Positions 21,795 through 33,850 of a stretch of DNA of 64,000 bases are shown one piece after another. Numbering within the stretch: the first letter of the stretch is position 1; the number at the start of each line of letters is the position of its first letter. The DNA is taken from contig CM041465.1 in NCBI GenBank assembly GCA_023213395.1, positions 17,918,001 through 17,982,000 on the forward strand, given 5' to 3'. The notes under the pieces were generated by a model, which ran no database searches, was not told the DNA's origin, and worked only from the letters and a program-made list of their open reading frames with translations. The DNA comes from Cycas panzhihuaensis (Eukaryota > Cycadophyta). Both the position numbers and the translations under genes were made by a program.

Positions 21795-24645
21795 ATGAAT
21801 TTTAATACCATTAATATTGATACAAATCATGTTCACACTTGTTTCTCACAAGTTTTGTATTTACCCTTAGAGGCAAACGTAGTGGTTCCTTCTTTGACCA
21901 CTCACTTAGGAACTACTTCCTCAAGTATTATTGCATATAACTTATGTGTTGCTACTTCCACATCTTTCTCTCATTCCCATTTCTTTAAGACATGGTTGAA
22001 TAGGCATGAGAAGAAGATGTTAGTTCATCGACACCTAGATTTAGTATTAGATGATAAAGATACTAGTGTACTTGATACAGGTCAAGCTAGATTTGGAACC
22101 TCCACTATAGTATAAGAAGTTAATTCCATTTCTACTCTTTCTTTACTTTTTCATCCTCATATGGACCCTCCTGTATCTTTTCTTATCTTGGGGTAATCTT
22201 CTTATCTTGATTATGGTGTATATAATCAAGAGCTTATTCAAGTTTTTTCTTCAATTTGGGAGTTCATAGATAAGCCTATTCCCTTCTCTCAAGTTACATT
22301 GATTATAGAGTTTGTATCCACTCTAAACTGTCTAGTTAGTCCTCTTCCATCTTTCATTTCTTAATCTAAGAACCTTCACCTCATCAACCACTTTCACCTT
22401 GACCATTTTGAGAATGATGAAGCAATCGTTGAGAATTTAGCAGGCTCATCTCCTAGTTTTCCTCATGGACATCATAAGTTAGGGTTTTCTAAAGTTATAG
22501 TTGATCATTCTCAATCGCAAGAACCTATCTCTTCAATCAAACCTGCTCCTCCTTACTTTAAGGAAGGGAACGTAATTCTTATGGAATAAACCATCGATAT
22601 AGATTAAGAAGTAGAGGATACCCTGGGATTATTAAGTTGGGAGCTAGTTGTACTCCCCAAAAGATCGCTCAATTTAAGGATCTCTTCCACAGGTTCCACT
22701 TAGTTTTTGCACAGGATTATAAAGACATACAAGGCCTTGACTCCTAAATAGTTCAATATAATATTATCATTATTCCTAGTGTAAAACCTAAATGACAAAA
22801 GCAATGTCCTATCCATCCATATCTCTCTCTTACCATTAAGTAAGAAGTGGAGAAGTTATTAGTAGTTGGATTCATTGAGAGCATTAATTACTCCCAATGG
22901 GTCTCTAACATAGTTCCTATAGTAAAGAAGAATTTTACGATTTAGATTTACATAGACTTTCGTGATATTAATGACATGTGTCCTAAAGTCAATTTCACTC
23001 TTCCCTTCCTTAATTAGATTTGGGACTAGATAACTAGTTTTGAGGTAATGTCTCTTATAGATAGATTTTTAGGATACAATCATATCTCTATTACACCACA
23101 TAACTACCATAACACTGCTTTGCCACTACCTCCTTGGGAATAGGGTCCATCTTATTGTCCAATCTAATCTTGTAAGGTACTTACTTACTAAGTCAAACCT
23201 TACTGGTCAACTAGGTAAGTGGTCCTTATTACCTCAAGAATTCAATTTATAAGTGATTAATAGGAAGTCTAAGAAATGCATGATCATTCTGGAGATCATG
23301 GTTGATGCCCCTCTTCCAAATTATTCTAGTCAACCTGTTGATGATTCTCTTCCTGATGAACATATCTTCCATATCCAGGGTATCCCTTTTGATGATCCAT
23401 GGTATGGAGAGATTAGATTATACCTTTATGATCAATCTTTTCCTTCTCTTACTACCTCAAAGAAGAGAATACAAATTTGTGCTATTACTAGACAATACCT
23501 TTTGTTGGATGATACCTTATACAAGCATTCTCTTAATGGAGTTCTACTAAGGTGCCTTTCACCTGACGAATCTTTAGTTGCTTTGATAGAGTCTCATGAA
23601 GGAATATGTGGTGGGCACTTTAGTGGTTGATCAATGGCCCAATGCATTCTTTATATGCATTATTATTGTCCTATCTTATTTAAGGATGCCCACTCCTATG
23701 TCCAAAGATGCCAGAAATGCCAGTCTCATGCAACTTTAATCTATCAACCTGCACAAGAAATGAAATCCATAGTTTCACCTTAGCCTTTCTCCAAATGGGG
23801 GCTTTACCTCTTTGGAAAGATCTTTCCAACATCTTTAAACGGGCATAAATTTATTCTAACTATAACTGAATACTTTACAAAGTGGAGTGAAGCTATCCCA
23901 TTGATCTCTGGTATTGGAAAGGTCATAGCTATCTTTATATTCCAGCACATCATTTATAGATTTGGGATACTAGATGTTATCATTACTAACAATGGAACTT
24001 CATTTTGTAATCCCCATGTCAATGAATTATGTATTAAGTTTTATATTACCCATAGAATATCTGCCCCATATCATCCTTAGGTGAATGGTTAGGTGGAAGC
24101 ATTTAACAAGACCTTAGCTAAGTTCTTAGCTAAGATTGTTGCTACTTCTCATAGGGATTGGTACTCTCAGTTGTTTCCAGTATTATGGGCCTATAAGACT
24201 ACCATAAAAAATGCTATGAGTATGACACCATTATCTCTTGTTTATGGTGTTAAAGTTATTTTACCATTAGAGGTTGAAATCCCTTCTTTACACATCTCAT
24301 TGAAGGAATTTATTGATGAGCAGTTCCAAAGGGAAGCTCATCTTTTGGATCTAGAGAAGCTATATGAGACTCATTTGTAATCCTTACAAAATAATTTCGC
24401 ATCTAAAGCTAGGGTTCAAGCTATATATGATAGGCAACTTAGGCCTAGAAAGTTTAATGTGGGTGATAAAATTTTAAAATTGGAATATTTGCACGATAGG
24501 CAATGAAAAGTTTCTCCAAAATAGATAGGACCTTTCTTGATAATTAAGGACTTAACTAATGGAGCCTATCAGATTTTGACATTAGAAGGATTAGAGTTCA
24601 AGAGACCTATTAATTCTCAATATTTGAGAAGATTGTATGCCTAGC
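21795..24645 (+). pseudogene. pol: pol of Tat-like element G with internal deletion
   Basis: Plus strand: protease-RT spacer (21795-22600), RT N-terminus (22640-23150; QWVSNIVPIVKKN, DINDMCPK, FEVMSLIDRFLGYNHI), then an abrupt jump at about 23140-23160 to the end of RNase H and tether (NRKSKKCM), so the RT palm with its VDD motif and most of RNase H are missing. Integrase follows (23560-24380): zinc motif HEGICGGHFSG / CQKCQSH, core with ITNNGTSF (Asp to Asn) and WGLYLFGKI (Asp to Tyr), Glu kept in VEAFNKTL, C-terminus to about 24640. Two lost catalytic Asp residues plus the deletion make it inactive. Confidence 0.8.
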
Positions 24646-24659
24646 ATTATGTGCGTGAC

Positions 24660-24900
24660 TACCTCTATAATGAGGATAAACTATGGCTCTAAAACTAATA
24701 CCTTTGCCTAATAAACTAAAACTATGGGCAAGCACTATCTTCCTCCTCTACCTCTGCAATGAGGATGAACTAAGGCTTTAAGGACTTGTACTTTTACCTA
24801 ATGAGATTAAACTATGGGAAAATTCCTTCTTTTCAAATATTAGTGCTTATGAAACTTGTATCCTTGCCTAACAAGCTAAAACTATGGGTAAATCTTCTCT
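24660..24900 (+). repeat. three imperfect ~85-bp tandem units after integrase of G
   Basis: The motif GCCTAATAAACTAAAACTATGGG recurs in altered form about every 80-90 bases (near 24709, 24796 and 24866), each followed by CAAG/AAAA and a CTTCC-rich stretch; two units also share a TGAGGAT(A/G)AACTA block. Confidence 0.7.
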
Positions 24901-25899
24901 ACTATCTAATGTTTTCTTGGTTTTATAAAACATTGTGGTGTTTTTTTGATAGATCTAGCATATAATCATGTAAGTCATGTGCTCTTTCTAGCACCTACAT
25001 TGATTGTGAGTTTTCCATCACTTGGATCCTATTATCCTTTGAGTTGTACACTCAGAAAAGAACCTACGTCCCAAGCCTCATCATACTTTCATCTTAAAAA
25101 GAGGAACACCTTTGTTAGCTTTGAGTATCCACTCATTTGCCGAGAGTTTACTTTTATTTATTAGTTTGTTACCTTGTTAATTTAGACCTCACTTTCACTC
25201 ACTAGTTGGTTATCTTTAGGATTTCCTTTTCAGTTGTATACCACCAATTGTTGATTATTTTTATTATCCTTGGTTCTCTTTATTACTTTAGAATAGATAC
25301 TTATTCTTCTACCTTCCCTTTATGCTTGGAGACACCGTGATTTTGATTTCCTCCTTTTTCTTTCCATAATTTAATCCTTAAGGAGATTGACCCCTTTCCC
25401 TATTTAGATTCTATCAAAAAGGAGAAATCCTTACTGTGTTGAGTAGAAAAGTTTCTTAAGTGGATAATTATAATCTTGTTCTTATGAAAAGTGTAAAAAG
25501 AAGTAAAAAAATAAAAAAGAGAAAAGAAAAAATAAAAAAGAAAGAAAATTGAAAGAAAGTAATCCTCTTGCAATCCAGATCAAGTCATGTGACAACTTTG
25601 TCCCCACTTATCTATCTATAGGTTGGGTTCACTTAGAAGAGTCATTTAGGATTTTTGGATCTAGTTGCTTAGGTCCACCATGGTCTCATTTACGATCGAA
25701 CCTTGCTTGACACTTTGATCATAATTGTCTTACTTGGGTTTCTTGTTCTTCCTTCATCACAGTCAGGGATCTATCTCTACCACCATCTCCTTACTGATTG
25801 ATTCCCACACCTTCCCTCATTGATCACACAGTCTCCAAGTTTTGATCCTCTCATTCTTAGAATATTAATGTACATTTGATTTATCCCACATGCAAGTGG
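24901..25899 (+). other. no recognisable gene; purine-rich tract
   Basis: Probably the 3' untranslated end of G and the start of a copia LTR (M). A strand-biased purine tract of mostly A with G lies at 25492-25560. The frame at 24946-25164 has no family feature. Confidence 0.5.
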
Positions 25900-26079
25900 G
25901 TCCTACTCTTCCATCATGACTTATATTATAAATACACAATTTTGTGTATCATATTGTAATGTTGTTGTAAGGATGTTTTGTTAATAAAATTTAAGGTATC
26001 TTAAGGGTACCGTAGTTCGATCGTATGGAGGTGTTCTGTTTTGTTTGTCAATATCTTATTGCTGTTCTATTTCCCAACA
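25900..26079 (+). repeat. 3' portion of a copia 5' LTR (M)
   Basis: Contains TATAAATA (25927-25934) and AATAAA (25983-25988) and ends TTTCCCAACA at 26079 just before a primer site. The left end could not be fixed. Confidence 0.65.
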
Positions 26080-26093
26080 TAGTATCAGAGCGC
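26080..26093 (+). other. primer binding site of copia M
   Basis: TAGTATCAGAGCGC, i.e. the Met-type TGGTATCAGAGC with G-to-A at the second base, directly after the LTR end. Confidence 0.8.
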
Positions 26094-27479
26094 TCAGGTT
26101 GAGAGAGGTGTTTTTGTTCGGTATTAGAGCAATGATTTGGGAGGTGCCATAACGTTGAAATTTTTGTAAAGTAATGGAGAAATTAAGATGAAATAGCTCA
26201 TTCTATAAAATTTGAGTGGTCGTACTATAGATTTTGGGGTGAAAGTGCAAAAATTGCAGCAAAATTAATTTCAACCTGCATTTTTTTTGTCGCCGTATTT
26301 TTGGGATAGATCTGCAACCTCAACTTCAAAGAGCCATAACTTTGGCTACAGGTATCCAAATGACCTCAAATTTTTTTTTTTGATTCTGTGCATTTTTGAA
26401 TTCTATTTCTAATGGAAATGGTTTGAGGTTCATGAGAGTTTAGAATAATTATTAATAATTTATCAGAAGGTACTATTACAGCAACTAGAAACCCTAATTG
26501 TGAAATTCTTGGAAAGAGCATAACTTTTAATCTGGATATCAGAATTCAATTTCATCTAAACTGTTGGAATCATATTTCATAGGCCATCATTTCCATCTAT
26601 ATTTTATGTATTTTTTAGCTATACTTTGTTTTAGAAATAATTTTTTGGGAATTTAAGGGTGTCATATTGATATGGTGACATGAATGAAGCAATGGTAATG
26701 AGGTGATTGTTTCAGGCTCTCTTACATATGTTATGATTGGGAGAGTATTGTTATAATGTGAGATGACATTAAGTCATGTTGATGTGAATATATTTGGCAC
26801 TCTATTAGTAATTTGAAATGCATGATGGTGATTATTTAATGATAGTTTGAGTGCTTTCTTACATGTGTTTATATGAGAGAGCTATTGTGACGATGCCATA
26901 GTATGGTAATGAAGTGATACTACATGTGTTTGCATGAATGAGTTGGATGGAATATGACAATTAAGTGCTCTATGGAATGTGATTTATGTGAAGGGACTTG
27001 ATGGGCATAACAAAGCTAATTTGAGGGTAAGAAAGATAGTGATATGAGGCGATGAGATGCTCATTGCATATGAGCTTAACATGACAAGATTGGGCAATTA
27101 TTGGGCATGTTTTGAGGATGGGATTAGGGATATTTGATGATGTGTTCTAGTTGATTGAATGGGCAAAGAAGGATGAGTTTCTTTTATTAAAGATACCTGA
27201 GTTATAGGGAAATAAAATTTGTTGAGTGGTGTTGTGGCATGAATTGTGTTTTGGGTAATTAAGTGAAGCATGATGTGTCATGGTGATTTAATGGCAACAT
27301 GAGGTATGCATGATTCCTATGATATGTATGTGGTATAAGCTTTGATTCTATGGTGAAGAAAGTGCTTTAGATATTCTTTGTATGTGACTATTTGGCAATA
27401 TGTGAGATGCATGAGTGGTACGAGTAAAAAATATTGAATTAATCATAGTGAAAGGTGGTTGTCTCAAGAAAGTGTGGTA
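26094..27479 (+). other. non-coding leader-like interval of copia M
   Basis: No gag reading found. Two diverged copies of a CATAACTTT..GGATATC-type motif lie at about 26334 and 26520, of the sort seen in plant retrotransposon leaders. From 26700 on the sequence is TG-rich and repetitive in texture, without reading frames. Confidence 0.45.
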
Positions 27480-27628
27480 TACACCTAGAATGAATCACAT
27501 TCTTCTTTTGAATTAGGACAATTGGGTATACTTTCCCAAAGATAAGTAAGAAATAAAATAATTTAAAGTGACAATTAAAAAGATATATGAAAATCAAATA
27601 GAATTGTTAAGGAGTAATCATGGAAAAG
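27480..27628 (+). pseudogene. pol: copia integrase, left half (N), interrupted by H
   Basis: Reading includes NWVYFPKDK and VTIKKIYENQIELLRSNHGK, the core region of a copia integrase around the second catalytic Asp (normally LRSDNGGEF; here Asp is Asn-like and diverged). The reading resumes at 33373 after element H, with the target duplication AAAAG on both sides. Confidence 0.7.
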
Positions 27629-27812
27629 TGTAATGAACCTATTAATTAACTTAGTAATGAAGGGGGATGACTATTAATAAACAGTCACATCCCTTCAACA
27701 GTTACTTATAAATATGTAACATACTATACAAACAGGCATCAATGGAAGTAATTCAATTCAATTAATAATATTCTTTAGATATTCTTTAGGAGAGTGACTA
27801 CAAATCACTTCA
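27629..27812 (+). repeat. 5' LTR of H (184 bp)
   Basis: TGTAATGAACCTATTAATT to AATCACTTCA. TTATAAATA at about 27704-27712 is a likely TATA box. Confidence 0.95.
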
Positions 27813-27814
27813 AG

Positions 27815-27828
27815 TGGTGTCAGAGCAC
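27815..27828 (+). other. primer binding site of H
   Basis: TGGTGTCAGAGCAC, two bases after the LTR. Met-type with A-to-G at one place. Confidence 0.8.
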
Positions 27829-28245
27829 GTTTCTGTTATTGTGGAATATATATATATATAAGAAATTTAGAAAAGTAACATTGCACAAATAACAGAGTTA
27901 ATTGATCCTACTTACACTTCATTGATATCACATCTTGATCCGAAAACATGTTATACATCTTTAATCTCCGAGATAAGTCTGTACCACATATATTCATCTC
28001 CTACCATCACTATAATATATACATTTATCTATATTTTCCTTTTGCCAGCAATCTGGTCTTTCGACGGCCTTGTCATTCCATCCATTATCAATAGTTTATT
28101 CATCATCCAGTTCACTACCATATTAGTTACATTACTCATTATATCTACAACCTTTTTATATTTATTAATAATCGCAGAGCATTGTTAATAGATTCACCGA
28201 TCATATATATATCATATAACGTCTCATTACGTTCAAAGTATATAT

Positions 28246-28282
<37 letters not shown>

Positions 28283-28714
28283 CAAGGGAAAAGGAAGCTT
28301 CTATAAGTAATACAGAAAGATTTGTGTGATCTAGAAAATTGACGCCATTATTCCTACCCTTAGCGACAAATTAATTGACTCTGTATATAGTGCTTGACCA
28401 TCATATTCATTTATAATCAGCCGCCAACAATTAATGAGCACCAATAAAAATATATATTTAAAATAATAGTTATTAATATAATCATATATTGCGATAACAA
28501 CATTCACATATTTGCACATATCAAGCGCAATAACGTTCATGCAATTGCATAAGTAACTTTCAACCAACTCAAATTAACTTTCACTAAAGGGAACCAACAA
28601 ATATAATTATAGGCCTTCATCCCTGAGATAGTTTATTACGATATCTTCTTATTATTCCATACAAATATATACCACTATAATACTCAAATCAGGGACACAT
28701 ACAGCCAAGAAGAA
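27829..28714 (+). other. leader of H with TA microsatellite
   Basis: Very AT-rich leader without gag similarity. A (TA)n run lies at about 28237-28278, a shorter one at 27847-27860. The hydrophobic open frame at 27922-28188 is probably chance. Confidence 0.6.
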
Positions 28715-29715
28715 GTGGTAGAAATTAAGAGGAAAATGTCAAGAATCGAGGGTGGATTAGAAGATATGAGAACAACATTAAGGGAAATAACTAATAAAAG
28801 CAAGATTCTTCCAAACAATAAAAAAGAAAGAAATACATTTTTCCTATCAAACACAATTTCAACAAACATTGATAATGAAGAGGCGATCATTAAATACAAT
28901 GAGGAATGAAACCATTTACATCCATCATTAAAAAAAGATTGGATAAAGATCAATTACATTACAGCTTGACTTAAACACAATAAACCTACAAAAAGAATAA
29001 GAGGAAGAAAAATAAACATATCTCAATTTGATGGTTTAAAAGATACTATTCATGAATGATTACAAAAACTAGAAATATATTTCTTACTACAATCCATTGA
29101 AGATGATAAGGATAGAATATTATATGCTGTCATGTACATGTCAGGTAGGGTATATGATTGGTGGTTGATTTGAATGTAAGAACAGGAAGAAAATGGGAAG
29201 GAAGCATCTTGGAAACAATTTGTGACAACATTGGAAGAACATTTCAAAGATACATGGAATAATGATCATTTTTCCTAATTAAGTAAACTTCAATAGAAAA
29301 CATCAGTAGAAGTGTATTGTCAAAAATTTACTAGATTGGTCTATAAGGTGATTGATTTATCATTATCACACAAGATCAAACTATTTATATCGAGATTACA
29401 AAATGATATTAAGGTAGATGTTAAGGCACAAAAACTACAAGATCTTAGTGAGGCCATTTAATTAGCAAAAGCCTTTGAATCAAAATAGAAATCTTATTAT
29501 CGACCGCCAATGTTGAGAAATAAAGGGACTATCTAACTGCACATGATAAGGGAAACAAGTAATGAAAATGGTTTGTATGTTAAAAGGGGAATTAATCCAC
29601 CAAGCAATCATCGAAGATTTCATCAACTATCAGAAAAAGAAATAGAAGAGCATAGACAAAAAGGAACTTGTTATTGGTATAATGAGAAAAGAGAAAGAGG
29701 ACATAAGTGTTAAGA
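28715..29715 (+). pseudogene. gag: gag of element H
   Basis: Frame fragments with KMSRIEGGLEDMRTTLREI (coiled N-terminus), INISQFDGLKDTIHE, YAVMYMSGRVYDWW, KQFVTTLEEHFKDTWNNDHF and KIKLFISRLQNDIK, i.e. a retrotransposon-gag domain, and near 29666-29710 a knuckle CYWYNEKRERGHKC, in which the second ligand Cys has become Tyr/Trp. At least six stops. Structural protein of the particle. Confidence 0.8.
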
Positions 29716-29879
29716 ATAAAGACTATATTCATTAGTCATCTCTAATAAAGAATCTATGGAAGAAACAAATGATCCTATATAAACAAAGGACTATGTTAAT
29801 GAATAAGTAATTGAAAAAGCACCCATAATGTCCTTATCAGTTATGGTAAGAATAATAATGCCAGAAACATTAAAGATTA

Positions 29880-30260
29880 AAGGGTTCATAAAAAGAGGGG
29901 ATTAATTACTCTAATTAATTTAGGTAGTACTCATAATTTTATCAACTGCCATATTGCTCATACTCTAGGATTACAAATCATAAAAATTTCTATATTTCAA
30001 GTTCAAATTAATGGCCACAAGCAAATTCGTGGTGAAGGAATCTTAATAAACCTTAAAATTTCATTTAAAGATTATGTTTTGAGGGTTGATTTTTTCTTCA
30101 TTGAAATTGGAGGAGTTGATGTAGTTTTGGGAAGTCAATGGTTAAGGACGTTGGGAACTTATGAAACAAACTTACAAGAAATGGTTATGAGATTTAAAGA
30201 GATTGAAAGAACTATTACATTACAAGGAATGTTGATGCCAGAAACTCAGTAAGTGACTTC
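29880..30260 (+). pseudogene. pro: aspartic protease of element H
   Basis: LINLGSTHNFINCHIAHTLG has the chromovirus protease pattern (V-D-S-G-S-T-H-N-F) with the catalytic Asp changed to Asn. FFFIEIGGVDVVLGSQWLRT is the conserved second half. Inactive by sequence. Confidence 0.8.
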
Positions 30261-30339
30261 ATACCAAATGAATAAATTACTTCGCAAAGGGGATCCAAGT
30301 TGTGTGATTCAATAATTTTCAATAAAGATGGAAATTAAT

Positions 30340-31023
30340 CAATAGGTAATAATGAACAATCAAATGAAGGAATTGATAGATAAACATGATATTATATTTC
30401 AAGAACTTCTAACTACATTACCACTTGATCGAGGTATGGAACATATAATTGAGTTAGAGAAAAATACAAACCCTATTATAATTAAACCATATCGACATCC
30501 TTATAAGCATAAAAATGAAATTGAATGAATAGTTCATGAATTATTAGATCTTGGGATAATTACACCTAGTAAAAGTCCCTTTGCTACTCTGATAGTACTA
30601 GTAAGAAAAAAAAGATGGTTAATTCAGAATATGCGTTGATTATCGGGCACTAAACAAAATTACCATTAAAAATAGATTTTCTATTCCAAGAATTGATGAG
30701 TTACTCAATGAACTTTATGGTGCTTAGTATTTTACAAAATTGGACCTCAGATCTGGATATTATGATATTAAAATAAGAGATAAGGATACACACAAAATAG
30801 CATTTCATACACATGAAGGACATTATAAATTCAAAGTAATGCCATTTGGATTATATAATGCACCTGCTACCTTCCAAGCAACCATGAATAAGATTTTTTC
30901 ACCTTATCTAAGGAAATTTGTATTAATATTCTTTGATGACATACTAATCTATAGCAAAAATTGGGAAGATCACCTCAGCCATGTAAATAAAATCATAGAT
31001 ACCTTTCAAGAACAAAGTTTTTA
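30340..31023 (+). pseudogene. pol: reverse transcriptase of element H
   Basis: PYRHPYKHKNEIE, ELLDLGIITPSKSPFATLIV, then a break near 30610-30640, [18 protein letters not shown], and an open stretch 30740-31024 with [28 protein letters not shown] and the catalytic FFDD followed by [12 protein letters not shown]. The catalytic pair is intact; the frame break and stops are not. Confidence 0.9.
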
Positions 31024-31039
31024 ACAAAAAAATCTAAAT

Positions 31040-31710
31040 GTAGCTTTGGAAAACAACAAATAAATTATTTAGGACATAATATTTCTAAATATGGAGTTAA
31101 AGCTGATCCAGATAAAATTAAGGTAATAATGGAATGGCCAACTCCACGTATAATCAAAATGTTAAGAGGATTTCTAGGACTTACTATTTATTACTAAAGA
31201 TTTATTAAGAATTATGCACATATTATTAATGATCTTACTAAACTACTCAGAAAGGGCTCCTTTGGGTGGAATGAGGCAGCGCATTCATATTTTAAAAATC
31301 TCAAAATAGTTATGATGACCTTACTGTTATTAGTAACTCCAAATTTTTTGAAAACATTTATCATAGAATGTAATGCTTCAGGAATAAGCATTAGAGATGT
31401 TCTAATGCAAGAAGGCAGGCCCATTGCTTATGAAAATCGACAATTGAATGAGTGAGAAAAACTTAAAATTACTTATGATAAAGAAATATTAGCCATTATG
31501 CATGCTCTTTATAAATGGTGATAATATTTATTAGGAAGCAAATCTTTAGTCAAAATAGATCATAATAGCCTACAATATTTCTTAAAATAACACAAATTGT
31601 CAACCGAATAATAAAAATAGGTTACAAAATTACAAACATATGATTTTAAAATATGGTACAAAAAAGGAAAAACAAATGTAGTAGTTGATGCTCTATCACG
31701 TTGAGATGAA
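31040..31710 (+). pseudogene. pol: RT connection and RNase H of element H
   Basis: LGHNISKYGVKADPDKIKV, FLGLTIYY, and RNase H FIIECNASGISIRDVLMQEG, in which the first catalytic Asp is Asn (normally E-x-D-A-S). PIAYENRQLNE and ITYDKEILAIMHALYKW follow, ending at VVDALSR near 31700. Confidence 0.8.
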
Positions 31711-31719
31711 GAAGCCAAA

Positions 31720-32950
31720 CTTCAATCCATTACTATGATTAGTCAAAGATGGTTAGATGATATATGAGCAAAATATGCTAAGGATTCTGATATAAGCCAA
31801 TTAATTAATAGAATTAAAAGGGAACCTCAAGAAAAACTTGAATGGAAAAATGATATCTTATGATATAAAGGTCAAATTTATCTAGGAGAAAAATCAAAAT
31901 TTAAACAATAGATTTTGAAGGAAGAATATATTGTACCATCAACATGACATATAAGATTTTATAAAACATATCGCCAAATAAGGAATTCTTTTTTCTGGAA
32001 GGGAATAAAAAAGGAAATACAGAAGTTTATCAATGAGTGTGAAGAATATCAAATTGCAAAATATGAAAATATTCTTCCTCCAGGATTATTACAACCTTTA
32101 CCTATTCCACGTGCAAAATGGGAAAGTATAAGTATGGATTTGATCACAGGGTTACCAAAATCAGATCATAAAGTTTGTATCTTTGTGGTGGTAGATCATT
32201 TGACTAAATATGCTCATTTCATGGCTATACAAAGTGATTTTAAATCTCATTAGATTGCATCAATATTCATGAAGAAAGTTTACAAACTCCATGGAATACC
32301 AAAAGTCATTATCAGTGATAGAGATCCTAAATTCCAAAGTAAAATTTGGTAAGAATTATTTAGACAATTAGGCACCACCCTAAATATGAGTACCAGTTAT
32401 CATCCTCAAATGGATGGTCAAACTAAAATTGTTAATAAATGTTTAGAATCTTATCTTCAAAGTTTTGTTACTGATAAACCAAGTAGTTGGGTTAAGTGGT
32501 TACATTTGGCAGAAGGATGGTATAACACAACTTATCACATGTCCATTAAAATGACTCCCTTTTAAGCTTTATATGGCTATGAACCTACATCATTAAAAGA
32601 TTAGGCCTATTCAAATTCACATATTCTAGCAGTTGATGAATATTTACAAGAATAAAAAAATATAATTACAATATTAAAAGAACATCTTTCTAATGCCCAA
32701 CAAGTTGATTTACATCGTACTGAACAAAAATTTTTAGAACGTGATTGGGTTTACTTATGCCTATAACCATATAAACAAATGTCTCTTAAAAGTCAAAAAA
32801 AAGAAAAAATCAATCCGTGTCTCTATGGGCCATATCACATATGCAAAAAAATAGGAGAAGTTACTTATGCCCTTGACCTACTTGCTAATTCTCGTATTCA
32901 TAATGTTTTTCTTGTATCTTGTTTAAACCAACGATTACAGGAATACTAGT
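31720..32950 (+). pseudogene. pol: integrase of element H (chromovirus type)
   Basis: Zinc-region remains (CEEYQIAKYENI), core with WESISMDLITGLPKS and VIISDRDPKFQSKIW, HPQMDGQTKIVNKCLESYL. The catalytic Glu 36 residues after the Asp is Lys. The C-terminal part INPCLYGPYHICKKIGEVTY and NSRIHNVFLVSCLNQRL is a GPY/F-type module, which places H with chromoviruses. Several stops. It would insert the cDNA. Confidence 0.85.
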
Positions 32951-33177
32951 GCAAGTTGAACTACCAATGCTAAATAAAGAAGGCATGCTCCTCTTAATTC
33001 ATGAATCCATCCTTCAAGTATGAGAGTGGCAATTAAGATCCAGAACTATTTGAGTATCTTATTAAATGCAACAACTTCCAGTGGAAAACGCTTCTTGGGA
33101 ATCATCATCGATTTTGGATGAACATCCTCATCTACTAGATATTATACCTATGCTTTGAGGGTAAAGCATTTTTTAAA

Positions 33178-33188
33178 AGGGGAGGCCT
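33178..33188 (+). other. polypurine tract of H
   Basis: AAAAGGGGAGG-type tract just before the TG of the 3' LTR. Confidence 0.8.
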
Positions 33189-33372
33189 TGTAATGAACCT
33201 ATTAATTAACTTAGTAATGAAGGGGGATGACCATTAATAAATAGTCACATCCCTTCAACAGTTAATCATAAATACGTAACATACTGTACAAACAAGTATC
33301 AATGGAAGTAATTCAATTCAATTAATAATATTTTTCAGATATTCTTTACGAGAGTGACTACAGATCACTTCT
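33189..33372 (+). repeat. 3' LTR of H (184 bp)
   Basis: Same length as the 5' LTR, 13 substitutions, mostly transitions; the terminal CA is CT here. AAAAG follows. Confidence 0.95.
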
Positions 33373-33850
33373 AAAAGCCAATGACAATCACATTTCTAAG
33401 TTCTTTTATAATAATCATATTGAGTTAATCCCATGTGATGGAGTTACCATATGAAAAGATAATACCTTAATCGACATGGCATTATGTAGGGTGCAAAGAC
33501 AACATATATCATCTAATTTTAGGACAAAAGTTGTGAGAACTACTATTCACATTGTGAATTGGATTCCAACCTCTATAGTTCAAAGTGTGATGCCACATGA
33601 AAGATGGGCCAGTTGAAAGCCTTTCATTAAAAAAATCTTTGGGTGCATTGTAAATGTGAAAAAATCTAACCATAGTTACAAAAGCATTTTTGTGGGATCC
33701 TATGGAAATAATCATACATATAGACTAAGGGATCTAGTGATGTAGAAGTTTCTTCATTATCAAGATATAAAGATTAACAAAGTATCGACATACCAGTTTG
33801 ATAAGCCTCTATTATCAGATGGTTGTTACTACCCTTTCATGACATCTCCT
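33373..33850 (+). pseudogene. pol: copia integrase, right half (N)
   Basis: Continues the reading broken at 27628: FYNNHIELIPCDG, IHIVNWIPTS, MPHERWAS, FIKKIFGCIVNVKKSNHSYK, IFVGSYGNNHTYRL, KFLHYQDIKINKVSTYQFD. These are the copia-specific end of the integrase core and the C-terminal region. Two or three stops. RT and RNase H do not follow, so the element carries a further deletion. Confidence 0.8.

Larger units (their letters stand above)
27629..33372 (+). mobile_element. complete chromovirus-type Ty3/gypsy element H (5744 bp)
   Basis: Two 184-bp LTRs (27629-27812 and 33189-33372) with 13 differences, flanked by the 5-bp duplication AAAAG (27624-27628 and 33373-33377). Primer site, gag, protease, RT, RNase H, integrase with a GPY/F-like C-terminus and a polypurine tract are all in order on the plus strand. 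All frames carry stops or shifts. It lies inside a copia integrase, so it is the younger of the two. Confidence 0.95.

Noticed and set aside
27922-28188. Hydrophobic 88-codon frame in the leader of H
   Set aside because: AT-rich sequence with T-rich codons gives hydrophobic residues by chance; no gag or envelope feature, and chromovirus leaders do not encode such a protein.
28237-28278. TA run as a functional site
   Set aside because: Plain microsatellite inside the leader of one element.
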